DNA of 64,000 bases, from the NCBI GenBank assembly GCA_029213005.1, contig JARGPI010000015.1, positions 1 through 64,000 of the forward strand, in the 5' to 3' direction. The translations under genes were made by a program, and so were the position numbers. The notes under the pieces were generated by a model. That model saw only the letters and a program-made list of their open reading frames with translations, did no database searches and had not been told where the DNA came from. This document shows, one piece after another, positions 35,060 to 43,850 of the stretch; position 1 is the stretch's first letter; the number at the start of each line of letters is the position of its first letter. Source of the stretch: Verrucomicrobiales bacterium (GTDB lineage: Bacteria > Verrucomicrobiota > Verrucomicrobiia > Verrucomicrobiales > DEV007).

Positions 35060-35974
35060 TTAGACAGACTCGTCCGGCCCGACGAGGGAGCGGAACTTCT
35101 CACGATAAACTTCGGGAGCAATCTCGAATGTTTCGTCAAAGGTCAGATTGAAGCGGGTGTAGTCTGGAAAACCGGTGATCCGCGAAATGTTTTTCGGATC
35201 TTCATCGGTGGCGATCAAATAGTAAGCCGCATGGAATATCCGGCGTCTCTCGCAATATTCCTGAGGACTGAGGCCGGTGTAACTGCGGAATTCGGACTCG
35301 ACCTCCACTTTGTCAAAACCACCGGTTCGCAGCGCGGGATCGCGAAATTGATCCCCCGCAAACACTTTTCGCTCGATCAAATCGAAAGCAAACTGAACCG
35401 GAGGAGTCAGTTCCGGTCCGCCAGCCCCCCGCCAGAATCTTTGGAAATCCTGCGAGATCGCAGCCATCACTTTTAACAGAGACAGGCGACTCAAAGGCTC
35501 GAGGTGTTGGCCGGATTTTAAAATGTGCTGCAGGTAATCCAGTTCCGCCCGGATCAAAGTGTGGGTTTCCGGCCGGGTATTGAAAACATGAAGTGAATCG
35601 TCACGCGGATATTGCAACCAGCTCTGGTCAAAAAATAAAGTCAGGACATCCGGCATCGCGACCACCGCGGAATATTCCATCGTGAACCACTCCGGCAGGT
35701 AGCGAATCCGGCTGATGATCACATTGTCCGGGTTGCGGATCGAATGCTGATGTCCCGGATGAACCAGAATTGCAAATCCCTCACGAATCGTCTGCTTTCC
35801 GTTCTTCGTTTCGTGAAGCAAGCCGCCCTGCTGAACAAAAAAGATCTCCGGATAGTTCGTCGCCGGGAAACTGTAATCATCCGTCAGATGAAAATGAGTC
35901 AATCGCACGGGCCAACGACCCGCGTTTTCGATCCGATTATCTTTAAAGGAGGGCTGTTTGGTGAAAATAGACAT
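35060..35974 (-). CDS. AraC family transcriptional regulator
   Basis: A cytoplasmic regulator of 304 residues from ATG 35974. A cupin-like N-terminal sensor (EIFFVQQGGLLHETKNGKQ, then ILVHPGHQHSIRNPDN) is followed by a C-terminal helix-turn-helix pair at about 205-295 (GFDKVEVESEFRSYTGLSPQEYCERRRI; FPDYTRFNLTF). The ligand is unknown. It lies between truA and tyrS on the same strand with short gaps (49 and 5 bases), so it may simply share their transcript. Confidence 0.87.
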   Translation of the reverse strand: MSIFTKQPSFKDNRIENAGRWPVRLTHFHLTDDYSFPATNYPEIFFVQQGGLLHETKNGKQTIREGFAILVHPGHQHSIRNPDNVIISRIRYLPEWFTMEYSAVVAMPDVLTLFFDQSWLQYPRDDSLHVFNTRPETHTLIRAELDYLQHILKSGQHLEPLSRLSLLKVMAAISQDFQRFWRGAGGPELTPPVQFAFDLIERKVFAGDQFRDPALRTGGFDKVEVESEFRSYTGLSPQEYCERRRIFHAAYYLIATDEDPKNISRITGFPDYTRFNLTFDETFEIAPEVYREKFRSLVGPDESV

Positions 35975-36023
35975 CTGAGTTTTGAACCCTGCGAGAAAAA
36001 CCCATAAAACCCATGAATTCAAC

Positions 36024-36794
36024 TCATTCGTAACAAACTTCGAACAGAGAAAGCCCGTCAGCCGGGGCGCAGTAGGGAGCCTTTTCGGTTTCCGGCGGAT
36101 CCCGAAGCCAGTCCTCTACCGTTTCCAAATCGATCCGGTTGAGAGCAAGGTAGCTGCCGGTGCCGATGAGAAACCGCACCATTTTATAAAGGAAACCATC
36201 CCCGTGGATCGACACCGTCAAGTAGCCGTCTCCCGCCTCAGTGGATGAGATATCAAAGATCGTCCGCTCCGTATCGCGCCCTTCATCTTTGCCGTCGTTC
36301 CGGTTAGCGGAGAACGCGCGGAATTGATGCGTCCCTTCGAAAACCGACATCGCTTCGGAAAATTCCTCGATTGGTAAATTCCGCCGGTGCCAAACCAGAC
36401 CGTAATCCAGAGGCGGGAGCACTTCGCCGGTGCAAATCCGGTATTCGTAGATTTTCCCCGTTGCACTGAATCGCGCATGGAAGTCCGAATCGACCTCCTC
36501 ACAATCCATGATCCGAATTGAAGGCGGCAGTTTGGTATTGAGAGCCTTCCGCCAGGCTGTTGCGTCCATTTTCCAATCCACCGGGCAATCGAAGTGAGCC
36601 ACCTGACCCAATGCCGAGACACCCGCATCGGTCCTTCCCGAGCCCTGCAGCCCCGTGGCCGACGGGCAAATCCCCCGCAATTCAGCGAGAATATGATCCT
36701 GCACCGTATTACCGTCCGGCTGACTCTGCCAACCCGCAAAAGGACGCCCATCGTAGGCAATCGTGAGCCGGAACCTGCTTAATTCGCTATCCAT
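36024..36794 (-). CDS. truA: tRNA pseudouridine synthase A
   Basis: Makes pseudouridine at positions 38-40 of tRNA anticodon arms. From ATG 36794 (MDSELSRFRLTIAYDG) it has 256 residues. The catalytic motif GSGRTDAGVSALGQ (catalytic Asp in RTDAGV) and the FLYKMVRFLIGTG block are both present. Start choice removes 12 residues of an upstream extension. It is divergent from the M23 peptidase gene with a gap of about 50 bases. Confidence 0.96.
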   Translation of the reverse strand: MDSELSRFRLTIAYDGRPFAGWQSQPDGNTVQDHILAELRGICPSATGLQGSGRTDAGVSALGQVAHFDCPVDWKMDATAWRKALNTKLPPSIRIMDCEEVDSDFHARFSATGKIYEYRICTGEVLPPLDYGLVWHRRNLPIEEFSEAMSVFEGTHQFRAFSANRNDGKDEGRDTERTIFDISSTEAGDGYLTVSIHGDGFLYKMVRFLIGTGSYLALNRIDLETVEDWLRDPPETEKAPYCAPADGLSLFEVCYE

Positions 36795-36845
36795 CTTCCT
36801 GACGATAGTTGCATCACGGGAGCCCTTCATCTAATTTCGAGCGAT

Positions 36846-37658
36846 TTGAAATATTCGAAATATTTTGATAATGTCGATCTCAAGCAACACTTCAGGGAAT
36901 TCTATCGCTTTTTCCTGCCGTTGTTCGTCCTTATATTCAGCCTGGCGCTCGCCATTTGGGTTTCCATCAAGCCGAAAAAAAACACCGGGGAAGACAGCGG
37001 AACTGAAAGCGCCGGTCAAGCCCTGGTAGGCCTCCTCAATCCCCGTGTCGAGGAACTATTCTTTGATCCCGCATTCGCCGTTCTCAGCCCGATCGAAATG
37101 GTGACCGCACCGCAAGCCGTCCGTTTCGACCCACCAATGGGGACTGAACATGCCGGGCTGACCTACAATGCCCAACCGTTTTTAACAACCCGGCACCTCG
37201 GTGACGATATCAACGGAATCGGGGGAAATAACTCCGATCTCGGCGATCCCGTCTACGCCATCGCCGATGGCCGGGTCATCTACACCGGCTGGCCCGCCGA
37301 TGGCTGGGGAAACGTCGCGATTTTACTGCACGAACTGCCCGACGGGCGTCTCGTCGAATCCTTCTACGGCCACCTCGATCGAATCGCCGTCTTTGTCGGT
37401 CAGCGCGTCCGCCGTGGCGACCGGATCGGCGATGTGGGTAATGCCGATGGCAAATACCTCGCCCATCTCCATTTTGAACTGCGAACCAGCCCGACGCTCG
37501 ATTGCGGTGCCGGGTATGCCGATTCAGCCCTCGACCGCCTTCCCGGCGAGTTTTCGCTCATCAAATGGAGAGGTCGCAAGGACGATCTCCTCTCACCCCC
37601 ACCCGTCGGAGCCTCTCCCGAATCCAAACCGGCTCTGGAGGTCGATACCAAACCTTAA
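36846..37658 (+). CDS. M23 family metallopeptidase, membrane-anchored
   Basis: A LytM/M23-type peptidoglycan hydrolase of 270 residues. An N-terminal membrane anchor (about 20-40, FFLPLFVLIFSLALAIWV) places it outside the membrane. The catalytic zinc motifs are HLGDD near 117-121 and HLHFEL near 209-214, so it looks active. TTG 36846 is the only plausible start that keeps the anchor; the next in-frame ATG is far inside. Five bases separate its stop from the next gene, so both are probably co-transcribed. Confidence 0.88.
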   Translation: MKYSKYFDNVDLKQHFREFYRFFLPLFVLIFSLALAIWVSIKPKKNTGEDSGTESAGQALVGLLNPRVEELFFDPAFAVLSPIEMVTAPQAVRFDPPMGTEHAGLTYNAQPFLTTRHLGDDINGIGGNNSDLGDPVYAIADGRVIYTGWPADGWGNVAILLHELPDGRLVESFYGHLDRIAVFVGQRVRRGDRIGDVGNADGKYLAHLHFELRTSPTLDCGAGYADSALDRLPGEFSLIKWRGRKDDLLSPPPVGASPESKPALEVDTKP

Positions 37659-37662
37659 TTTT

Positions 37663-38394
37663 ATGGGAGATCCAGGTTTCTGGCTGGTCGCCTGTCTCCT
37701 CGGGACAGCAGCCTTCGTTCAATCCGCCACCGGTTTCGGCCTCGCGATGGTCTGTATGGCAGGCCTGCCGCTCGCCATGACGGTGCGGGACGCCACCACG
37801 CTGACCGCCCTGTTAAACCTCATTGTCTGTGTCGGAGTTATGGTTTTCAACCGTCAGGGCATCAATCTGAAAACCTTCTGGCCACTGATCATCGCAATCT
37901 GCGTGGGCATACCAATAGGGTATTACGGTTTGCGGGCATTCAGCGACGTCTGGGTCGTCCGCATCCTGGGTATAGTGCTCGTGACCATTGCCGCCTCCGA
38001 ATTCTTTCGCAATAAAACCATTCAAATGACGCCCCGTGCCGGAATTCCGATCTGTATCGGCGGTGGGATCCTCGGCGGAGCCTTCAATGTCGGCGGTCCA
38101 CCGATCGTCGCCTATATTTATTCCCAAAACTGGAGCAAAGTGCAGACTGTCGCCGTACTTCAGACCATCTTTCTGGCATCCGGCATCGTCCGGAACGGGC
38201 TCATGTTTTACGAAGGCGACACCACCCTGCCCCTCGTCAAAACGCTGATCTTCTCCATTCCGGTTGTGGTCTTCGGCATTTGGATGGGAAAAATCGTCCT
38301 CGACCGGACCCCGCTCGTCTGGCTCCGCCGGGTCGTTTTCGGTGCGGTTCTCGCGATAGGCATCTACTACATCTGGAGTTCATTCGCGAAATGA
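37663..38394 (+). CDS. TauE/SafE family permease (sulfite or other anion exporter)
   Basis: A TauE/SafE-type membrane transporter of 243 residues with seven or eight hydrophobic helices and the paired motif TAAFVQSATGFGLAM near the start and GGGILGGAFNVGGPPIVAYI in the middle. Members export sulfite, sulfoacetate or similar organosulfur anions. The window also has two sulfatases and cysH, but these are far from this gene. ATG 37663 follows the M23 stop by four bases. A palindromic repeat pair begins four bases after the stop. Confidence 0.9.
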   Translation: MGDPGFWLVACLLGTAAFVQSATGFGLAMVCMAGLPLAMTVRDATTLTALLNLIVCVGVMVFNRQGINLKTFWPLIIAICVGIPIGYYGLRAFSDVWVVRILGIVLVTIAASEFFRNKTIQMTPRAGIPICIGGGILGGAFNVGGPPIVAYIYSQNWSKVQTVAVLQTIFLASGIVRNGLMFYEGDTTLPLVKTLIFSIPVVVFGIWMGKIVLDRTPLVWLRRVVFGAVLAIGIYYIWSSFAK

Positions 38395-38398
38395 GAAA

Positions 38399-38437
38399 AC
38401 TGTACCCTGTACACTCTCAAACTGTACAGGGTACAGT
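38399..38437. repeat. Palindromic interspersed repeat, copy 4 (inverted pair)
   Basis: ACTGTACCCTGTACACT at 38399-38415 faces ACTGTACAGGGTACAGT at 38421-38437, one mismatch from perfect, with loop CTCAA. It forms a strong hairpin starting four bases after the stop of the permease gene. There is no T-run. Confidence 0.9.
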
Positions 38438-38561
38438 CTGCCTTCTCTCTTCCGTAGCGAAAAACGCGACCAGCCGCCGACTCCACCTCTACCGGATCCA
38501 TGCCCCCGCAGTCCGCTTTTCTTAACTTGCCCCACCTCAGCTCCCAGCTAAAAGTGGAGAC

Positions 38562-39671
38562 ATGTTGAATTCGGATCATCATGGAAAACTTCGCGCCCTC
38601 GCCTCTGCTCTGGTCAATCAGGAAAAAGCGAAGGTCATTGTCGAGCCTCAGGACCGGAGCACGGGCTACTGGTTCGGCGGGGGTAACGTCATTCAAGATG
38701 CGGATGGTTCTTTTTTGATCTGCGGTCGCTATCGAAATTACGGGGATTCCCGAACCGGTGTCGGAGCAGGGGAACGCGGTCTTGAACTGGCTGTTTTCCG
38801 GGGAGATTCACCCGATGGCGAATTTCAGAAAATCCTCTCTTTTTCCAAGGCCGATCTCACCTGCAACGGAGTCGGAGTCGTTTCTATCGAGGGGGTGGCG
38901 CTACATCGCACCTCAGAGGGAATCGAGCTGTTTATCTCGACAGAAAAAGACACCACTTACCCTGAACGAATTTCGGGCTTTCAAAAAGCGGGCACCGGCG
39001 TCTGGAGTATCGATCGAATCCACGCGGCTAAGGTCGACGATCTCAGCCCGGCAAACATCGAGGAAATCATCCCCCATCAAGCCGAAGCGATCGAGCGGCT
39101 TCACTGCAAAGATCCGTGGGTATCGGACCTGCCGAATGGCGACCTTCTTCTCGGCTATTGCACCCACCCTTTCTCCTGGTCAAGCAGTGGCACTGCGGCC
39201 AAAATCCGCAAGGCAGGCAGCGATACTTATGAAGACCTCACCCGCGACATGCTGAAGCGCGGACCGGTCTGGGATATCGCGGCAGCCCGACTCACCGAAC
39301 GGCTTGCGATCCCGAAAATCGGTGCTTTCAAAGATCTTCCCGATGTCTCTCTCTATTTTTACGACAGCTGCGAATGTCTTCGCCAGCTCGACGAAAACCC
39401 GGGAGCTGTGGCCCGCCCCAGAGGCTGGTCCTGCGAAGAAATCGGCGGAGTCGCTGTGGGGCTGGACGACAATCTGCCCAATATCGAAAGTATCACCATC
39501 GAAGAGCCGCTCTTTATCTCGCCACACGGCACGGGTTGTTCGCGGTATGTGGCGACCACAATCACCGATGACGGAATTTTCGCCAACTGGCAGCAAAGCC
39601 AGGAAGATCTATCCCAGCCGTTGGTCGGCAATTTCCTCGCCATGAGTGAGGTCGAGAAAATTCTCTCTTAA
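38562..39671 (+). CDS. Predicted beta-propeller protein, glycoside hydrolase-like
   Basis: A 369-residue protein with no signal peptide. Blade-like repeats (GYWFGGGNVIQDADGSFLICGRYR, LELAVFRGDSPDGEFQKIL, DLPNGDLLLGYCTHPF) resemble five-bladed propellers of GH43, GH32 or GH130-type enzymes. I cannot name a catalytic triad with confidence, so hydrolase, phosphorylase or binding protein all remain possible. Its stop TAA overlaps the next gene's ATG by one base (TAATG), so the two are coupled and probably act on the same sugar. Confidence 0.75.
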   Translation: MLNSDHHGKLRALASALVNQEKAKVIVEPQDRSTGYWFGGGNVIQDADGSFLICGRYRNYGDSRTGVGAGERGLELAVFRGDSPDGEFQKILSFSKADLTCNGVGVVSIEGVALHRTSEGIELFISTEKDTTYPERISGFQKAGTGVWSIDRIHAAKVDDLSPANIEEIIPHQAEAIERLHCKDPWVSDLPNGDLLLGYCTHPFSWSSSGTAAKIRKAGSDTYEDLTRDMLKRGPVWDIAAARLTERLAIPKIGAFKDLPDVSLYFYDSCECLRQLDENPGAVARPRGWSCEEIGGVAVGLDDNLPNIESITIEEPLFISPHGTGCSRYVATTITDDGIFANWQQSQEDLSQPLVGNFLAMSEVEKILS

Positions 39672-40498
39672 TGAAGCTGTCGCTAAACTCCTCAACCATC
39701 AAACCGACGCCGCTGCTCGATAAAATCCGGGTAGCGGGCGATGCCGGATATCAGGGAATCGAGCTCTGGGCTGTGGAACTCTACGAGCATGTCGGCCGGG
39801 GTGGTGAGATTTCGGATGTCGAAAAGCTTCTGGCGGACTATGGCCTCGAGGTCCCCTGCTTTATTGCGGTTCGAGGGTGGGGTGAGACCGAACGTCGCGA
39901 ATACGATCTGGCCCTCGATGAAGCAAAACGCCGCTTTGAACTCGCCGCGCGGCTCAATTGCCCGCTGGTTGTCTGCACGCCACCTTTGGAGCAACCTGGC
40001 TTTTCCGATCTCCACACCCGCTATGAGGACCTCCTAAAGATCGGCGAAGCCGCTGGAGTTACCGCGGTGCTTGAGTATCTGAGCTTTTTTGCGAGCCTCA
40101 ATAACATTCCCGATACCGTTTCGGTGCTGGAAAAGGTAGATCATCCCAAAAAGTGCACAATCCTCGATTCTTTTCACACCTGGAACAATCAATCAACTCA
40201 GGCCGACATCGAAAACCTGCCTCTTGAGTGGATTTCCCACTACCACATCGACGATGCGGATCCTCAAATCCCCCGGTATGAACAACTCGATCCGGACCGC
40301 GTCATGGTCGGTGACGGCGTGATTGATCTAAAATCGGAACTCACGCTCCTGAAAAACAAAGGCTACGACAAATGGCTCAGTCTGGAACTCTTCAGCCAGA
40401 GCTGGTGGGATCGGGATCCCCTCGAGACCGCGCGAATTGGGCTCGAAAGGATGAAGGAATTGGTCCAGGACGTCGGCTGGACGATAGACACCAGGTAG
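39671..40498 (+). CDS. Sugar phosphate isomerase/epimerase family protein (AP-endonuclease-2 fold)
   Basis: A TIM-barrel protein of 275 residues related to xylose isomerases, hydroxypyruvate isomerases and inosose dehydratases. Metal-ligand blocks are visible in VLEYL near 132-136, DSFHTW near 162-167, HYHIDDADPQIP near 194-205 and LSLELF near 244-249. No signal peptide, so cytoplasmic. It starts inside the last codon of the beta-propeller gene, and the pair probably handles one sugar derivative. The exact substrate is unknown. Confidence 0.88.
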   Translation: MKLSLNSSTIKPTPLLDKIRVAGDAGYQGIELWAVELYEHVGRGGEISDVEKLLADYGLEVPCFIAVRGWGETERREYDLALDEAKRRFELAARLNCPLVVCTPPLEQPGFSDLHTRYEDLLKIGEAAGVTAVLEYLSFFASLNNIPDTVSVLEKVDHPKKCTILDSFHTWNNQSTQADIENLPLEWISHYHIDDADPQIPRYEQLDPDRVMVGDGVIDLKSELTLLKNKGYDKWLSLELFSQSWWDRDPLETARIGLERMKELVQDVGWTIDTR

Positions 40499-40522
40499 CC
40501 GACGCTTTAATTTTCGTCAGCC

Positions 40523-40945
40523 CTACTGGACACGACGCAGATACATCCGAATCGTCTGCAATTCCGGAACTTCGAAGGCGACCAGGTTGTGATTTATCCG
40601 GATCAATTTACACCGGAGACTCTGTTTCCTCAGATCCGGGTTGAAAGCCTTGACGAATTCAATGGCGGGCCCCTTCACCTCGACGAGAACGGTGTTTCTC
40701 CCGTTCCCAACGACTCGGTATGGAACTCCCAGTTTCGCCTTTTTCCCCTTAACCCGCTTCGGGGTCACCGTGATATTTCCGGCCCATTTGTCGAACCCCG
40801 CCCTGACTTCCCTCATGTCCTGAGCGGAAATCCCGGGGGTGTTCCGCTCCGTAACACTGGCGTCGTAGGTCCACATTCCCTCATACCACTCCCGACCGTG
40901 AGCCGCCTGAACAAAGAAAATAAGAAAAATTATGAGGTATTTCAT
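40523..40945 (-). CDS. Small secreted hypothetical protein
   Basis: A 140-residue product with a signal peptide (1-17, MKYLIIFLIFFVQAAHG). The mature part contains MWTYDASVTERNTPG and a basic middle (VTPKRVKGKKAKLG). I do not recognise the family; it could be a lipocalin-like small beta protein. It is a single gene, convergent with the isomerase gene and followed by about 190 bases without a gene before the GTPase pair. Confidence 0.75.
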   Translation of the reverse strand: MKYLIIFLIFFVQAAHGREWYEGMWTYDASVTERNTPGISAQDMREVRAGFDKWAGNITVTPKRVKGKKAKLGVPYRVVGNGRNTVLVEVKGPAIEFVKAFNPDLRKQSLRCKLIRINHNLVAFEVPELQTIRMYLRRVQ

Positions 40946-41132
40946 CTCGCTAAAAGTTTTCGGGGAGAGAATCGGTCAGAGGAGAGCTGATGTCCAGATT
41001 GAAACCGCTTAAAATCAAAACCGTATCATTTCGCTGCAACTTTCATTTCGACCGTCAAAACCACTCAATAATCACTGTCCCACCTCATAATTCCCGCTAT
41101 CTTCAGCGCGGAGTTGAGTGGCTACTCCATTT

Positions 41133-42260
41133 ATGAAAGACAACACGAAAAAGGAAGAACCCGGCCTTCAGGAAATCAGTTTCGCTGTGTTTGGAGCGAA
41201 AAACTCGGGGAAAACCACCATGTTAGCCGCCTACTACGGCAGCCAGCAGACCGACGCCTTTTGCCGCGAGCATGGCTACTACTTTTCGGCCGATTCCACT
41301 ACCGATGGCAATGAACTTCTCGCCAAATTCCATCGTCTCGAAGACGGGATTTTTCCTCCTTCCAGCCCTGATCTTCACGAGTATGTTTTTTCCTTTTTCG
41401 TCGATGGCCTCGCGGAACCTTCATTCCGGGTCAGGTGGATGGATTACCCGGGCGGATGGTGGGAACGGGAACCCCGGGATATGGCAGAAAAAGCCGACCG
41501 GGATGCCGCACTACATCGTTTGCTCAACTGCCATGCCTGCATCTTTCTGATCGATGGCGAAAAATATCTTAGCGAGGGAATGACCTATGTGAGGACCTCG
41601 CTCGACCAGTTCCGCAACGAGGGCAGGAAAATTCAACAAGCCTTTTCGGAATTGAACGAATCGAGTGACTGGCCGCAAAACTGGATCATCGGTCTTTCCA
41701 AAGCAGACCTGCTTTCGCCGAAAATCACCGCTGAGGATATCTCGAAAGATATACTGAAAGGCGCTTCCGATTCCATCAGCGGTCTCTCGAAAATCCTGAA
41801 CGATGAATCGCTCGGCCACAAAGTGCTCCTCCTTGCGTCGGTGAAAACCAAACGAAACAAGATCGTCGATCCTTTCAATCACATCGGCTTCAACGTTCTG
41901 GCTCCCGCTGTATTACTGGCAAATATCCAGCAGGTCCGGGACCGGATGCCGGAGGGGAAAGGTATGGATGTCGCAAAACGAGTCACCTTCGGGGTTCGCA
42001 AGATCTTTTCCTTTATCGATAAACTGGATGATTTTCTACCGAAGAAATATCAGGTCATATCTATACTTCTGGACGCCCTTCAGATCGATGACATCCTCGA
42101 TAAACAAACGGAGTATTTCCGGAAGCGTCAGGAAAAAGCGGTTCGGAAAAAGCAAATTCTCGAAGCGGGTATCGAAGCCCTGAAAGCTCAACTCGCTTCC
42201 GAGGAAGCCCGCAGAGTCTATCATCAGCCTTTTAAATCCCACTCGCAGGTCGATGAGTAA
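41133..42260 (+). CDS. P-loop GTPase-like protein
   Basis: Predicted soluble nucleotide-binding protein of 375 residues. The P-loop is GAKNSGKTT at 21-29. A G3-like DYPG sits at 104-107, in the strongly marked RWMDYPGGWWERE, and a G4-like SKAD at 189-192. No G2 is obvious. A middle region with FSFFVDGLAEPSFRVR precedes the G3, and the C-terminal 45 residues form a charged coiled coil (EYFRKRQEKAVRKKQILEAG). A GTG at 41118 with GGAG upstream is an alternative start. Its stop lies inside the next gene (8-base overlap), so the two products probably work together. It looks like a TRAFAC-type GTPase such as those found in conflict systems, but the family was not verified. Confidence 0.8.
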   Translation: MKDNTKKEEPGLQEISFAVFGAKNSGKTTMLAAYYGSQQTDAFCREHGYYFSADSTTDGNELLAKFHRLEDGIFPPSSPDLHEYVFSFFVDGLAEPSFRVRWMDYPGGWWEREPRDMAEKADRDAALHRLLNCHACIFLIDGEKYLSEGMTYVRTSLDQFRNEGRKIQQAFSELNESSDWPQNWIIGLSKADLLSPKITAEDISKDILKGASDSISGLSKILNDESLGHKVLLLASVKTKRNKIVDPFNHIGFNVLAPAVLLANIQQVRDRMPEGKGMDVAKRVTFGVRKIFSFIDKLDDFLPKKYQVISILLDALQIDDILDKQTEYFRKRQEKAVRKKQILEAGIEALKAQLASEEARRVYHQPFKSHSQVDE

Positions 42261-42903
42261 ACTCACCATTCCTGTAAACGAATTACTCTGGCGTACCCGG
42301 GGTAAACATTGGGAATACTGTTTTCTGATCCTTCCCCAAGTTGATAGAGGAAGCTGGTGGCGATTTTACCGGGAAGTGAGAGCGGAATTGAATATATCTC
42401 CCGAAGGTGACGAAGTGGTAGGCACTCTCATCGACCGCGAGGGAAATCAACGCCCCTATCTCGCCTCCGTTTTTCTGGATGCTAAACTCTCCGATGCGGC
42501 AGGCCGGGAAACGGAACAGTTCGTCGTCTGGTTTCCTGAAAGTCTTGATGAAGCCGACCTTCCGTCCAACCTCGCCCGGACGGTTTCCGAACACTTCTCC
42601 AAAGCGATCAGCTCGACGAAAATGACAGAGCTGACCGACGATAGCGAAGAGTCACCCGAGACCCGATTCCGCCATTTCTATACTGAAAAGGACGAAATCC
42701 AGGCCGCAAGGAAAGCACCCGGTTCCCCCGCCCCGAGAAAACTGGATCTGACGCATCAGTCCGATGCGGACCTGACCCTCACTCAACCACAAAAAAAAAG
42801 ACGAATCCTTAAGCCGGTACTGGTAATCATCGGGTGCCTCATCGCCGCTTTGCTAACTCTCCATTTCGCAGATCTCATCTCGCTACCCTTTCTACCCCGA
42901 TAG
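42253..42903 (+). CDS. Tail-anchored hypothetical protein, partner of the GTPase
   Basis: A 216-residue protein of unknown family. The N-terminal 115 residues form a beta-rich soluble part (HWEYCFLILPQVDRGSWWRF, then EQFVVWFPESLDEADLP). A polar linker of about 65 residues follows. One membrane helix near the C-terminus (186-208, KPVLVIIGCLIAALLTLHF) is followed by only a few residues, so the protein is anchored by its tail with the body in the cytoplasm. ATG lies within the end of the GTPase gene. No detectable enzyme motif. Confidence 0.8.
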   Translation: MSKLTIPVNELLWRTRGKHWEYCFLILPQVDRGSWWRFYREVRAELNISPEGDEVVGTLIDREGNQRPYLASVFLDAKLSDAAGRETEQFVVWFPESLDEADLPSNLARTVSEHFSKAISSTKMTELTDDSEESPETRFRHFYTEKDEIQAARKAPGSPAPRKLDLTHQSDADLTLTQPQKKRRILKPVLVIIGCLIAALLTLHFADLISLPFLPR

Positions 42904-42959
42904 ATACAGCGGCGTAATTTCCCAACCAAACTGGCAACCAAAATGCTACTGAGACCCTC

Positions 42960-43709
42960 ATGCCAGCAGCTTGCCAAGCCGTTTTCTTTGATCTCAGCGG
43001 AGTACTCTACGAGGGCAGTAAAGCCGTTACCGGTGCCGCCAAAGCCGTGGATCAGGCTCGTAATCGAGGCCTGACAATCCGTTTCGTTACAAATACCTCT
43101 ACCAAATGCCGGGAAGACATTCTTAATAAACTCGACCGACTCGGAATCGAAGCGGAACCCAGTGAGTTGTTTTCCGCTCCGATGGCGGCACTGGAATATC
43201 TCCTCAAACATGATTTGCGTCCCTATTGTCTCGTCCACGAAGCGATCGAGTACGAATTCAGCTGTCTCGACCGGCGGGATCCCAACGCAGTTTTGATTGG
43301 CGATGCCAGAGGCCGACTTCACTACGAAAGCCTTAACCGGGCATTTCAACTTTGCCATGCCGGAGCTCCGCTCTTCGCTATCGGGAAAAACCGGTATTTC
43401 AAAACTGAAGAGGAACTCCAGCTAGATTCCGGGGCCTTTGTCGTCGGCCTGGAGTGGGCGGCTGGAACCGAAGCCGTTGTTCTGGGAAAACCTGGACCCG
43501 AATTTTTCAGATCCGTCGTCGAATCAACCGGCTTTTCAGCATCGGAATGCCTCATGATTGGTGACGATCTCGAATCCGACATCTACGGAGCGATTGACTG
43601 CGGGCTACAGGCAACTCTGGTTCGGACTGGCAAATATCAACCTAGCTACGATTCAAAATTACCGGACGGAGTCTCCGTTGTTGATTCGGTCGCTGATCTA
43701 GTTCTGTAA
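42960..43709 (+). CDS. HAD-superfamily hydrolase, LHPP-like (HAD-IIA)
   Basis: A 249-residue phosphatase-fold protein. Motif I is DLSGVLYEG at 11-19: the second Asp is replaced by Ser, as in the mammalian LHPP group (phospholysine/phosphohistidine phosphatase). Motif II Thr lies in FVTNTST. The IIA cap separates these from LGKPGPEFF and GDDLESDIYGAIDCGL (motif IV). The nucleophilic first Asp is intact. The substrate is unknown. It is a single gene, 57 bases after the GTPase pair. Confidence 0.88.
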   Translation: MPAACQAVFFDLSGVLYEGSKAVTGAAKAVDQARNRGLTIRFVTNTSTKCREDILNKLDRLGIEAEPSELFSAPMAALEYLLKHDLRPYCLVHEAIEYEFSCLDRRDPNAVLIGDARGRLHYESLNRAFQLCHAGAPLFAIGKNRYFKTEEELQLDSGAFVVGLEWAAGTEAVVLGKPGPEFFRSVVESTGFSASECLMIGDDLESDIYGAIDCGLQATLVRTGKYQPSYDSKLPDGVSVVDSVADLVL

Positions 43710-43812
43710 ACCTCCGAGCAAAACCGCGATAGCGATCGGGTAAATTGCCCGATGAAAACGCCAATTTCATGGTTGATCAAGGGCGCGTTCCATGTACGTT
43801 TCGGCTTATCGA

Positions 43813-43837
43813 GACTCATTCGCAATAGATTTGAGTC
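43813..43837 (+). promoter_or_regulatory. Possible operator, inverted repeat GACTCA-N13-TGAGTC
   Basis: Perfect 6-bp arms at 43813-43818 and 43832-43837 lie 14 bases before the iron-binding protein start. The position would suit repression by an iron-responsive regulator, but the sequence is not a good Fur-box match. Confidence 0.3.
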
Positions 43838-43850
43838 ATGCATTAGTCCC

